Assembly (NCBI GenBank): GCA_014529385.2
Contig: CM043944.1
Location: 71,378,884-71,442,883, forward strand
Length of the DNA: 64,000 nt
Source: Adiantum capillus-veneris
Taxonomy: Eukaryota > Streptophyta > Polypodiopsida > Polypodiales > Pteridaceae
Direction: 5' to 3'
Positions 33,757 to 44,351 of this stretch are shown here, piece by piece; the stretch's first letter is position 1; each line of letters opens with the position of its first letter. The notes under the pieces were generated by a model. The model did no database searches. It worked only from the letters and a program-made list of their open reading frames with translations, and was not told where the DNA came from. The translations under genes and the position numbers were made by a program.

Positions 33757-34860
33757 CAAACTCATGAAGCCTCTCCTCTATGCAAGCAAGCTCCTGTCGA
33801 GCCTGCTGTAACTGCTCCTCCAACCATGGACTGTCTGGATGCTGCTCCTGCATCCTCTGTAGTGAAGCAATGCCTCGTCTGAGACGCTGCTCCTCCTCTC
33901 TCGCTGTAGCCCGTTGAGCCAGAGACTCCTGGAGAAAAAAAGTGGCTAAGCTGAGCTAGGCCTAAGGCCACTCTGTCTGCAGGCAGAGCCTGGCTGCCCA
34001 TGCCCTCTATCCAAAGAGCCTCTACCCTCTCTCTGAGTGCTGAGTCCAACAAGACCCGCTCTGGGATGCGAAGCATTGTGCTCCCACTCCTCTGCCTGTC
34101 TGCCACTGTGAGGATCACTGGTGCATGGTTCGAGAAGGATGTCACTGCCAGGATGCCCATTGATCCCCCCAAGTCACTGAAGTGGTCACTAGTGTAGAAG
34201 CGATCTATCCGCGATAAATTCACTCCTCCCATTCTGCGGTCTGATCTAGAGAAGGCAAGACTCTCTGGAGGCCTCACAAAGCCAGAATGCTGCCATGTAT
34301 TCGAGACCCTCAAAGTCATACACAACCTCTCCCAAGATGCTAACTCGACTCCATGCACAGTAGCATGGCTACCTCCGATCCTGTCAGAAGGGTCCTCCAA
34401 TATGTTGAAGTCCCCTCCTACACACCAATGGTCAGCCTATGGCAAAGACTCAACAATCAGTGACCAAAACTCTGCACGAGCACTCGCCACATTGGGCGCA
34501 TAGATGTTCAGGAAGCCCACAAGGCCACTCTGAACCTACATAGTAATCCACTGAGCCCTGCCTTGCACAATAATCCCTCTGCCCACAATGGCCTGCTGCA
34601 ATGAGTCCGCAATAGTCATACATACCCCACCCTGGATGCCTCCACGTCCAAAAGCAGCTAACCAAAAGGTATCATATCGTCCACGCAAAAGCTGACCACA
34701 TCGCCGAATGCGGCTCTCAAACAGATGGTGCTCCTGAAGCATAAGGAGATCAATCTCTCCTCCCACAAGGCAACACTGAAGCTCCTGACGCAATCGGCCC
34801 CGCTGTCGCTGAAAGTGGGGCCCACCTAATCCCTGCACATTCCACGAGACAATCCTCATG
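33756..34860 (-). pseudogene. LINE(-) ORF2, endonuclease part
   Basis: It starts MRIVSWNVQGLGG at 34860. It contains LLMLQEHHLF, GGDFNILEDPSDRIGG (near 34,400), LSRIDRFY and SNHAPVILTV, the catalytic blocks of LINE apurinic-like endonucleases. Stops occur near 34,535 and 34,440 and there is a frameshift near 33,930. The linker ends at HEF, where it is joined directly to the FADD box of RT. Confidence 0.88.
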
Positions 34861-34941
34861 GGGAGCGAGAGAGAACAGATGCTGCCGCAGCAGCAAGACG
34901 GGCTACTTCGAGGCTGGCTTGGATGGGGAGTAATCCGCATC

Positions 34942-36705
34942 CTAGCGTCCTCTAGATAGGCGAGACTGTAGTGAGTGCCTAGCCCAAGCCCAAGCAGAGC
35001 GAGCTATGCATAAAGAAACCTCCTCTGTCCAGGAGTCCTCATGAATGTATACATAGCAAGGCAAACACTGCGTATCAGCAAAAAAGTACACCACAATGTG
35101 CCTACATCCTGCTGAGTCTGGGGGTGTCACTGCAAACTTGGCCAGTGGCCACAAAGTCTTCAGCAAATCTGTAACTCCAAGTTCTCCCATGTGGTGAGAG
35201 AACTCAAGAACCTGTGTATGCAACCATCCCACCACTGAGTCGAGGGACCACTCTGTCTCGGTCCTACCACAGAGGGGGAAGGAGAAACCAATTGTCGAGT
35301 CCAAGGCCTCTGTCCCCCTAGCGGCGAGGAACAAAGCATGGACCCTGAAGCAGGCTGCCTCGTGGTCTACTACGGAATCGCCGAGAAAGCGAGTGAACCC
35401 GTAGTCGAAGAAATCCCAGCGGCGTCGGAGGTCAATGCTTCTCAGACCACGAGGGATAGCTGCAAGGGAAGATGTCTGAATCTGCAGAGGGGGGCGCAAG
35501 AAGGGCTGACCTTCTCTCGCCAGGCGACTCGTGGCAAAGGCCCTGCCAAGAGATCTCCTAGCCGCCGAAGAGGGACCAGTCTCCTGAGTCGACTGTGGTA
35601 CTGGAGCAGGAGGGGGGAGAGAAGGAGCTGGGGGGGGCGGAGGGGAAGAAAAGTGGGGTGGGGCGACAGAGGTAGAGGGGCGAGGTGGGGAGTGGACGTG
35701 AGTAGAGGGCGGGGGGGAGGAGGAGGAGGAGGAGGGAAACTCTGAAGGTGGGGCGGCTGGCGAGGGTGAAGCGGAGGTGGAGGCTGGCATAGGGGGCTCC
35801 TCCTACTCAAGAGGACCAAAGCCGTTCCCAGTGGGAACCCACTGCTGCTGAGTAGGCACCTGAGGGCCACTCTGAGTGCCAGGCTGTCGTTGTGGCCCCT
35901 GGCGTCGACGACCACGGGCCTGCTACTACCCCTCCTCCGCTGGAGCCCTAGGCTCCGAGGGTGGCTCTAAATCTGTGCGATGTGCCACTGGCTGAGGCTG
36001 AGGTGTAGGTCGTGGCCGCCTCCGTGGACAGGCCTTCGCTAGGTGGCCCATCTGTCTGCAAATGAAGCACTGGTTCGGGAGACCCGAGTACTCCACACTC
36101 TGTCTAAACCAAGCCCCACTCACCCAAGGCAGAAGGATGACCTTCGGGAGCGTGTGGGTATCTCTGACCAAAACTCTAACTGAGGGGATGCTAGCCACCT
36201 TGGCAGGTGTCTCCAGGACAGCCCCGATGGCGGAGCCAATCCTGGAGAGGAGTGGTAGGTACTCCCTCCGTAGACCTGGAAAGCAGACTGAGATGGGTAT
36301 GTCTGCCTCCTCTACTAGCACATCCGAAGTCGGGTCAAAACCATGTCGCCACTGTCGAAAGTGGGCGCGCGATGCTCGAATGGCCAGTGGACTCATAGCT
36401 ATGACCTTGGAGGCCATCTCGGAGGTCTCGAACTCGATCTGGTAGTACCCCCGTCCGAGAATCTGGACATCCAAGATCTTGCCCACCTCTACGAGAAGGC
36501 GGTCCTGGAGAAGGTCTCGCAGCTCTCCTCTGCTAGGTCGGGTGCCGAGAACCTTGCAGATGACCGAAGTCGCCTGCAAACGCTCTACCTCTGCGGCAAG
36601 GCTCGCTTGCTCTGTCGGCAAAAGAGCAAGCCGAATGGTGGGCTCATCGGGGTCAGGCGAGGGGGCTTCAGGCGAGTCCCTCTGTGGCGAAGCTAGAGCC
36701 TCCAT
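34942..36705 (-). pseudogene. LINE(-) ORF1, RNA-binding protein with in-frame TAG stops
   Basis: One reading frame of about 588 codons is interrupted only by TAG codons, two adjacent near 35,923 and one near 35,805. This is consistent with CAG-to-TAG transitions. The N-terminal half has an RNA-recognition-like region and a CCHC knuckle (CFICRQMGHLAKAC, about 36,065-36,025). A Pro/Ser-rich linker (35,800-35,600) precedes a folded C-terminal domain (RRRWDFFDYGFTRFLG). Confidence 0.88.
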
Positions 36706-36848
36706 CTGTGTCTACTGCTGTGGCGTAAGAAGAGGACGGCGGGCGGAATCTGTAACTTGGCATGCAAAGCACTGCCCCAAAATGGACTCAATGCTGTAGG
36801 TACCGATTTGCAGGATGCAACTGGGAGGAAATAAAAAGCAAACGGGCC

Positions 36849-36875
36849 GGGGGGGGGGGGGGGGGGGGGGGGGGG
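36849..36875. repeat. Poly-G run of 27 in the LINE(-) 5' UTR
   Basis: There are 27 uninterrupted G residues, which is C27 on the LINE sense strand, inside a C-rich 5' UTR. A possible assembly artefact. Confidence 0.9.
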
Positions 36876-37211
36876 TAATGTGGGAGCGCTGGCAGCAAAA
36901 GGCGGGGGCGGCAATGGCGGGAGCGACTGCACCAAGGGGAGGGCAGCTGGCGGCAGAGGCGGTAGGGGCGGAAAAGGCGGGCGAGGTTGCAGCAACAGCA
37001 GTAGGGTGAGTTGTTACAGCAGGGTTAGGGTGGCACGTGGGCGAGCATAGCAGTGAGGGGGGTAGCGAGGGCTAGCGGGGGGACAGGCGGGCAGCGCTGG
37101 GGGGGGGGAGGGGGGAGGGCAAAGGCGTAGGGAGGGGATTACAGTAGCAGCGAGACCATACCGGTTGGGATTGCAGTGGATCATGCTCTCTTGACCTTTC
37201 CTGAACAATCT

Positions 37212-38875
37212 ATGCACCCAATGTGGCGAGTGCTCGTGCAGAGTTTTGGTCTCAGATTGTTGAGTCTTTGCCGCAAGCAAAGACTAGTAATGGTGCATAG
37301 GGGGCAACTTCAACATGTTGGAGGAACCCTCTAACAGATTGGTGGTAGCCATACTACTGTGCATGGAGTTGAGCTAGCAGCTTGGGAGAGGTTTTGTATG
37401 ACCCTGCGGGTTACAGATGTGTGGCATCATTCCAGTTTTGTGAGGCCCCCAGATAGCCTGGCCTTCTCTTGTTTGGACCGCAGAGTGGGAGGCATGAATC
37501 TATCTTGGATAGATCACTTCTACAATAGTGACCACTTCTATGACTTGGGTGGGATAGTTGGAATTCTGACAGGGACTTCCTTTTTGGACCATGCTCCAAT
37601 AATCCTTACAGTGATTGATAGACAGAGGAGGGGGAGCACGATGCTCCATATACCAGAGAGGGTCTTACTGGACTGAGCGCTTAGACAGTGAGTGGAGGCT
37701 CTTTGGACAGAGAGCTTAGACATGCAGAACTCTCCTGCAGGCAGAGTGGCCTAATGACTTGCTCAGCTTAGTCAACTCTTTCTCCAAGAGTCTTCGGCTC
37801 GCCTGGCTGTAGCGAGAGAGGAGGATCAGTGTCTCCGACAAGGTGTTGCTTCCTTGCAGGATGCAGGAGCAGCATCCAGACAGTCCTTGGTTGGAGGAGC
37901 AGTTACAACAGGCTCACCAGGAGCTCGTCAGCACAAAGGAGAGGTGCCATGAGTTTGCCTTCCATCGACAAGCATCTCAATGAACCCAGGTGGGTGACAG
38001 AGTGATATGCGCTTTCTTTGAGGCAATGGAACCTCGTCATTCGCATGCCAAGGTTAGTCATTGAGGAGGCCCGACAGGTCAAATACTTCAGACCCAAAGG
38101 ACATACGTGCAGTTGCCATTGATTTCTATCGTGATCTACTATCTGCAGAGCCTCAGTCAAAGCGTCAGGATGCATGCAGAGAGCAGGTGTGGGCACAGAT
38201 TCCTGGCCTTGTGAAGACTGAGGAGATGCGTCAGAGGCTTGAACTACTACTACAGCTTGAGGAGTTGCACACGGCTCTTAGTGCACTCCCTCGTCGTAGT
38301 TGCCCAGGTGAGGATGGCTTGACTCCCAGTTTTTTCTTGGAGTACTAGGACTTGCTTGGCCCAGATCTCTGTAGTAATTTTCAGTACATCTTGCACATAG
38401 GAGAGATGCCTGACATCATGAGTGAGGGTCTGATCTACCTCATTCCCAAGGTGGATCCTTGGATGAGATTCGACAGTGGCACCCCATCACCATCCTCAAC
38501 TCATCCTACAAAATTCTTGCCAAGGCTCTGAGTTTGAGGATCCAGCCACTTCTAGAGAGCCTTATACATGGGACTCAGACAGGTTTTGTCAAGGAGTGCA
38601 GTATCCTTGACAACATCTTTACTTTTTGGGAGGCTTTTATGCTAGCGAGGCTCCGTGGTGAGAATCTGGTGATTCTTCTTCTCGACTTTGAGAAGGCCTA
38701 CGACAGAGTTTACTGGGACTTTTTGGAGGGCACTCTATGTAGGATGGGCTTCTTGGATGCTTGGATCAGAGGGGTGTCAGCTTTGTACAGACGGGCACAC
38801 AGTTAGGTACTTTTGTCAGGAGGTAGAGGAGATCGTTTCATGCTCACACGTTCGGTCAGACAGGGATGCCCTCTT
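37212..38875 (+). pseudogene. LINE(+) ORF2, endonuclease end and RT first half
   Basis: It resumes exactly after the LINE(-) target copy. It carries the end of the endonuclease (SWIDHFYNSDHF near 37,510; DHAPIILTV near 37,590), a linker and the RT fingers. RT motif A is intact (LLDFEKAYDRVYWDF near 38,690). The frame is broken by stops and shifts near 37,680, 37,980, 38,345 and 38,450. It is then interrupted by the solo LTR inside the conserved VRQGCPLAPF block. Confidence 0.85.
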
Positions 38876-39104
38876 TGTTAAGTATGGAGCCTGATTTACC
38901 CTTGTAATTTTCTATGGTAAAAGCGCACATTTGTAAGGCCCCCATTATGAGGAGAAGCCATCGTGCGTGAAGGGAAATCACTCATCGGAAACCAAAATTT
39001 TCACAGGACAAGAATTAGGAGCAACTTTAAAGGCCTCGGGGGCGGAGGCCCCTGAGACTTTTTTTTCGCCGGAATATTCTTTTTCGTCGGAATATTATGG
39101 CCGG

Positions 39105-39250
39105 ACGGCGGCCGGAAAATGGTCGGAAAACAACCGGTCGGTTGGCCGGTGGCCGGTAGTCAATGGCCGATGGCCGGTGGTCGGAAGTCAATGGCCGGTG
39201 GCCGGTGGTCGGAAGTCAATGGCCGGCGGCCGGTGGCCGAATTCAAAAGC
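39105..39250. repeat. GGCCGGTGG-type tandem repeats in the solo LTR
   Basis: A unit of about 29-30 bp (GTCAATGGCCGGTGGCCGG-like) repeats about four times just upstream of the LTR TATA box. It is rich in CpG-containing CCGG sites. Confidence 0.85.
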
Positions 39251-39369
39251 GGACTTGTCTTCTCAAGGGCGGCCAGACATGGGCGGATTGGAGGGTCCGA
39301 TTTGGACTTATTCGCACAAGGGTGGCTACACATGGCTGTCTCTCATAAGAGAGGGCATCCCTTTTGGCC

Positions 39370-39377
39370 TATAAAAG
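39370..39377 (+). promoter_or_regulatory. TATA box of the solo LTR
   Basis: TATAAAAG lies about 120 bp downstream of the GGCCGG repeats. Confidence 0.6.
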
Positions 39378-39576
39378 GAGGCCATTTCTACACACATTTC
39401 ATAGTGTGAAGTTGATGCGACAAGGTGAGTGTGAGGTGGTGAGAGTGAAGCAAGGCGGGAGCTCCATTAAGGGTATAATCCCTTTGTAAACTACTTCTTG
39501 TTTTGAAGTACTAAAGCCATTGAGTGGCTACTTTCCCATGGACGTAGCCCACATTGGGTGAACCACGTATATCGTG

Positions 39577-39580
<4 letters not shown>

Positions 39581-39642
<62 letters not shown>
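39581..39642. repeat. (CT)n microsatellite
   Basis: This is an uninterrupted CT dinucleotide tract of about 62 bp in the transcribed part of the solo LTR. Confidence 0.97.
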
Positions 39643-39645
<3 letters not shown>

Positions 39646-39734
39646 CTATAATCTCGTGTATATAAATCTGTCTCTCTCCATTAAGTAATCTACTCAATTA
39701 TCTATTTAGCTACGTCTTATTTCCTAACACTCTT

Positions 39735-42060
39735 GCCCCCTTCCTCTTTATGTTCTATGCTGAGGCGATGAGCAGGTTTTTGGTTTCGCAGCAAGTTAGT
39801 TTACGTGGCTTGGCACTCCCTATATGGGGAGATGAGCTACTGGACGCTAAGTTTGCTGACGACTCAGCCTTGTACTTGGACAACCACAGGAGGCCAACCT
39901 TCACAGGTGTGAGCAGGCTCTTGAGACTTTTTGTTGTGCATCTGGCACATTGATCAACTAGAGAAAGACAGTGGCTTTCTCGGTTGGTAGTGCTCCTATG
40001 CCCGATTAGATGCCACGTGAGGGTTTCAGGTGGATTCCCCCAGGGAATGCAACTCAGTACTTGGGTTGACATGTTGTTTTGGACTTGTCTCTTCAGTAGT
40101 AGATTGCTCCCCTCCTCCTCTCTATTAGGAGGAAGCTGTTACATTGGAGCTCCACCCGACTTTCTCTGGCAGGCAGAGTTGTACTAGCCAACCAGGTGTT
40201 GTTGGCTACTATGTGGTACATTACTTCTTGCTGGATCTTCTTGAATTCTTGCATCAGTCAGGTAGAGAGGTTGATCAGAAACTTCCTTTGGTTAGGGCGT
40301 GACACTTAGATAGCCTGGGCCAAAGTGGCATGGCAGGTCATCACTCTTCCTTTTTCTCAGGGAGGGCTAGGGATCATAAACCTAGCACAGTAGAGCATAG
40401 CCCTTCTTGGGAAGTTCATCATCTGAGGACTTCTTCCAGGTGAGGAGCCCTACAAGGAGTTCTTGCTTCAACGGCTTAGTGCTAGGGTGACTCAGGCACG
40501 CTAGAGGCCCCTGACGACCCTCGACTAGATGGATTTTCACAGAGATGCGTAGAGTTGGCTTGAGCAGGAGACTGGAGGACTGCTTCGCTATGATTTTGCT
40601 CTGATCTTGGGAGCAACTGTGGTGAGGCCTAGAGCGGCATCAGCCTACTTGCACGGAGGAGCACCTGAGACAGCCCCTTGTTTGGAACCCCATGGTTAGC
40701 ACTCAGAGAGGCCACTTGGTTGGTAGTCGGCCTCATGTTTCCTGGGGTCCCATGACAGAGGGTCCAACATGCTCTCTAGGTGACTAGTTACAGTTTTCAG
40801 GCTTGTTAGAGGAGATTCAAAGCTTTCAGCTTACAGGGCATGAGAGGGGTGTAGAGCATGTGTCAGGACATCTCAGAGGCAGTACCTACTGAGTGGCTCA
40901 CACCTCTCTAGTCACAGCAGCACCCAGATGGATGGGAGCCTTCACACGACTGGAGGTTCTCATCTCAGTTCGAGTTTTCTCGGAGACTTTACCCTCCCTA
41001 TTTTTCGAGCTACAGTGTGAGGGATGCTTACACTGAGTTGTTGTAGAGGCCCCGCAGGTGGCACAGTGCTGTAAGTTTCAGAAGATCCGAGTGGTGGGCA
41101 TCTGTGGGAGGACTTGTGTCATAGATACCCACCCAGCAGCTCTTGAGACTGGCCACTGGAGACTGTGGGCTTGGGAAAGCTCGCCACTGGCACAAGTACA
41201 GTGGGATCCTGGAGAGTGGCTTGGAGGGACCCTTTCTCCTCTACAAACCACCCAAGTGTCCCTTTCTTTTAGTACACTCTTTGACTGGGACTTCACATAC
41301 TGGAAACACACAGAGAGGCTCGTCCTGTTGCAGCACCTCATTGGCAAGAGGAGGGTCTCATAGCTGATTTCTTGGCAGCTTTTTGGGACAGGTTGTGGGA
41401 CTCCACATAGATGAGATGAGTCATTTTGTTCCAGTGGCTAGTTGCACACAGAGCTACAGTAGTTGGGAGTTGGCTTGTACATAGTGGTCTCTCGATCGCT
41501 TGTGCAGCTTGTGACCATCTTGTGGAGAGTCAGCGTCACTGTCTTTGAAACCATCCTTTAGCACAGCAAGTGCGTCTTCGTGTTCTTCGACTGACGCCAG
41601 CTCTTTCCACAGCTCGGCAGTACACTTGGGGGGCAGCTACTTGGTCCCCTCTCGCGGGCTCGGCACTTCAGTTTGAGTTGTCTTCCACCAGCAGGATGAT
41701 AGTGATGCAGGGGTGTCGACCTACACTCCAGCCTGCCATAGAGCTTACTTCACAGGAGTGGTGCAGTGAGAGAGAGGAGTGCTAGGAGCTCATCGGTGAC
41801 CTGACACTCTGGTTCATTTGGCAGGCCCGCTGCTTCCGCATCTTCGAGGCTCGCCCTGTACCACCAACAGAGACTGTTCGCGACCTTTGGCTAGAGCTGA
41901 TCCATACTCTCAGAGGACATCTAGAGATACTCCAAGGTAGCTCCGATCACATGCGGGAGCGCAAAGAGGCTTTCCTTCGACTCTGGCATCCTGGGCCTTT
42001 TTTCACCATGGTCTAGGGTGTACTCAGATGGCATTACAGTCCACCTGTGTGGCTTTTCCC
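39735..42060 (+). pseudogene. LINE(+) ORF2, RT second half and C-terminal zinc region
   Basis: It resumes in the block LFMFYAEAMSRF, followed by the catalytic FADDSALYLD (about 39,855). It is colinear to the end with LINE(-) ORF2, including the C-terminal ALSTARQYTWG block near 41,600. Stops are numerous. The last ORF2 region is followed by a short 3' UTR shared with LINE(-). Confidence 0.85.
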
Positions 42061-42218
42061 TGCTCCCATTTCTTGATTTAGCCTCATTGTACATATGTTG
42101 TTCTTTCATTGGGGGAGTCTCCCCATCATGACTGTTGTAGCCCTCTCTTGTAGAGGTGGTTGTAGCCCCATGGGCATTTTCATTAACTAATAGAAGGATC
42201 TTTTTCTCCAAAAAAAAA

Positions 42219-43600
42219 TAACAATGACGCATGTTCTTCTCATTCATCAATGCTCTAGCCACTTCTGCAATGTGCATGTTCTTCCGCTCAGCAACACCAT
42301 TTTGTTGTGGAGTATATCAGCATGAAAACTGCCTCTAAATTCCATGCTTTTTCAAAAAACCATTGAATTCATTGGAGAAGTATCCTCCCCCCTCCATCTG
42401 ACCTCATGCACTTTACATGTTTCCTAGTCTGTTTTTCAAACATAACTTTGAAATTCTGAAAATGCATAAACACCTCAGTATTTTGCTTCATGAAGTAGAC
42501 CCATATCCTCCTCATATGGTCATCAATGAAACTCACATTACCAACCATTTATAGCTAGCTTGAGGACCTCCCTTCTTGAGCAAGAAAAGAGAAACCTTGT
42601 AATATCTACATCCACCCATAGATGTAGTCTCTGCCGGACCCCATACATCTGTATGCACTAAATCCAATGCATTATTGCTTACATGCTTATCATGAGGAAA
42701 GGAAGCTTTTGCCTGCTTTCCAAATTGACAAGCTTCACATACTTTCTGCATTTTAGCAACTTTAAATGAAGGTAATTTCATAACCATCTCTTTAGTCTCC
42801 ATCATTTTCAGCCTCTGCAAATTTACATGACCAATACGTTTGTGCCAAATCTCTATATCTAGAACAACACCTGCACCTCATGCAAACATGGCAGCATTCA
42901 CCTCGGGCACGTAAACATTCTACCCACTTTCTTTCCTTATGCAACCAGCCTTCCATTCTGCTTATGCTCTTTGACAAAGAGACCATCGGAGTTAAACCTG
43001 ACATGCAAACCCTGCTCAACCATTTGCCCAACAGAAACCATGTTCTTTGTAATGTTGGGTACATGTAGTACATCAGTCAGGTACTTCACTTTACCATTCG
43101 TTATAGACAATTGCTTATTTCCTGTATGCATAATAGGATGTGTAGTATCATCTCTAGTTTCTACATAACCAGGACTTTATAAAGTTTGCATTTCCTTAAA
43201 CCATTCACCATGGTTGGTCATGTGATTCAATGCACCATAATTTGCATGCCAAACATTATCATTGTATTTTGCCACATTTGCAAACATAATATTCAACATG
43301 TGCTGCACCACAAATAGCCTCTCAGACCCATTAGCATTCTTACTAGTGGTTGCATAATTTTTTTGTTGTTTCCTTCTGGAGAGTCACATTCAAAGTGACC
43401 ATGTCTTCCACAACCCCAACATAATACATTTTTGTGTTGACCTTCATTATTGCGGTGCGCATTTCCATGACCTCTTGGACTCCCCCTGCCTAGAAAGTTT
43501 CCTCAATCACCACTTGTGTTCTGACCATGATTGTTGTTATGTTGTTGTGCTTGGTGGTTTCCTCTTCCTCGGCCTCATGCACAACGTGTACCACGTCCTC
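42219..43600 (-). pseudogene. Zinc knuckle, protease and integrase fragment of copia(-)
   Basis: From high to low coordinate it shows a Gly/Arg/Asn-rich gag end and a CX2CX4HX4C knuckle (CWGCGRHGHFEC near 43,400). A degenerate protease region follows, then VKYLTDVLHVPNITKNMVS (about 43,080). The integrase zinc motif (KVCEACQFGKQAK near 42,730) and the core LDLVHTDVWGP (near 42,660) come next, and the fragment stops at the KNMHIAEVARALMNEKNM helix. At 43,600 it is cut by the chromovirus and at 42,219 by LINE(+). Many stops are present. Confidence 0.88.
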
Positions 43601-43639
43601 TGTCATGGATGTTTGAGAGTCAGTCGCTGCCTGCATCAT

Positions 43640-43925
43640 CGCCTACATCATTGCTAGAAGGCTCTAGAAGAATCCATACGGATCTAGAAGATTCTAGAAG
43701 TTTCTAGAAACATGGAGAAAAGTCCAGAAGAATCTAGAAGTTTCTGGAAAGCTCTAGAAAGTTCAATAAGGATCTAGAAGGTTCTAGAAGAACTAGAAGG
43801 ATCAAGAAGTTTCTAGAAGCTAGGAGAAGATTTCGGAAGAATCTAGAAGTTTCTGGAAAGCTCTAGAAAGTTGAAAAAGGATCCAGAAAAATCAAGAAGG
43901 TTCTAGAAGATTCTAACCTCCTCAA
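43640..43925 (+). promoter_or_regulatory. Heat-shock-element cluster in LTR1
   Basis: Repeated CTAGAAG/TTCTAGAA units create alternating GAA and TTC triplets. At 43687-43709 there are five perfectly spaced units: GAA, TTC, GAA, TTC, GAA, each separated by two bases. At least three such units are what trimeric heat-shock factor binds. Many more partial sites fill the 285 bp upstream of the TATA box. The same five-unit site is kept in LTR3 at 55132-55154. Confidence 0.8.
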
Positions 43926-43972
43926 GAAGAACCTAGAAAGTTCTAACCTCCTCAAGCACTATTATAAATAGG

Positions 43973-43980
43973 GGTCTTGG
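43973..43980 (+). promoter_or_regulatory. TATA box of gypsy(+) LTR1
   Basis: TATAAATAGGGG is conserved in LTR1, LTR2 (48929) and LTR3 (55421) directly after the heat-shock-element cluster. Confidence 0.8.
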
Positions 43981-44351
43981 GCCACAAGCCCCTCAGTCTT
44001 GCCATCACCAGTTGTGAGCCTCCTATGAGGAAATCCCTCTTCTAGTTCTTATGTTCAAGTCTTTTCCTTGCAATCAAGCCTTGTCTTGTACTCAAGTCAT
44101 GTAATCCAAGTCTTGTATCTAGCTCTCTTGATAAAGTATTAAGTCTTATAATCAATATTAAGCTTATCATCAAGTCCAAGTTCCTGTACATTGTGAGTGC
44201 CTTCTCTTCTTGCTCTCTTCTAGCTCTATACGTGCTCATAATAGCTTGGCGTTGCAAGATCTTCAACGTCAAATTCAAGAGCTTCAAGAGACAAGCACAA
44301 GTTGCAAGATCCAGCTATTCTCAACAACATAAGAAGGAGCCGAAGGTCAGC

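Larger units (their letters stand above)
31415..37197 (-). mobile_element. L1-type LINE, LINE(-), inserted in LINE(+), RT core deleted
   Basis: It is flanked by perfect 14-bp target duplications TTCCTGAACAATCT at 31401-31414 and 37198-37211. On the minus strand it runs from a C-rich 5' UTR (37,197-36,706) through ORF1 and ORF2 to an A-run at 31,415-31,423. It belongs to the same family as its host element. ORF2 lacks about 1 kb covering most of the RT core (junction at 33756-33762). Confidence 0.92.
38876..39729 (+). mobile_element. Solo LTR in LINE(+) ORF2
   Basis: It starts TGTTA, ends TAACA, and is flanked by CTCTT on both sides (38871-38875 and 39730-39734). Removal of the segment and one CTCTT restores the conserved LINE RT block. 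Inside are GGCCGG-rich repeats, a TATAAAAG box at 39370-39377 and a CT microsatellite. It is 854 bp long with no internal coding region, so it is a recombined single LTR. Orientation is taken from the TATA box. Confidence 0.88.
28871..42218 (+). mobile_element. L1-type LINE, LINE(+), interrupted twice
   Basis: A GC-rich 5' UTR (about 28,880-29,180) is followed by ORF1 (29,182-30,890), then ORF2 with an endonuclease start at 31,053. ORF2 is broken by LINE(-) at 31,415-37,197 and by a solo LTR at 38,876-39,729, and reaches a C-terminal zinc-knuckle region. The 3' end is an A-run at 42,210-42,218. Its last ~45 bases before the tail match the 3' end of LINE(-). It lies in the integrase gene of copia(-); a short AACAAT match on both sides may be the target duplication, which is uncertain. 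Confidence 0.85.
43601..44243 (+). repeat. LTR1 of gypsy(+)
   Basis: It starts TGTCATGGATG after TCCTC and runs to CATAATA. It contains the heat-shock-element cluster and a TATA box at 43973-43980. It matches LTR2 and LTR3, which differ mainly in the number of GAA/TTC units. Confidence 0.88.

Noticed and set aside
35442-35915. Long proline-rich minus-strand frame
   Set aside because: It is an off-frame shadow of the LINE(-) ORF1 linker, which is C-rich.
39119-39409. Repeat-encoded Gly/Arg-rich open frames in the GGCCGG array
   Set aside because: They are products of the tandem repeat inside a solo LTR, with no start context or homologue.
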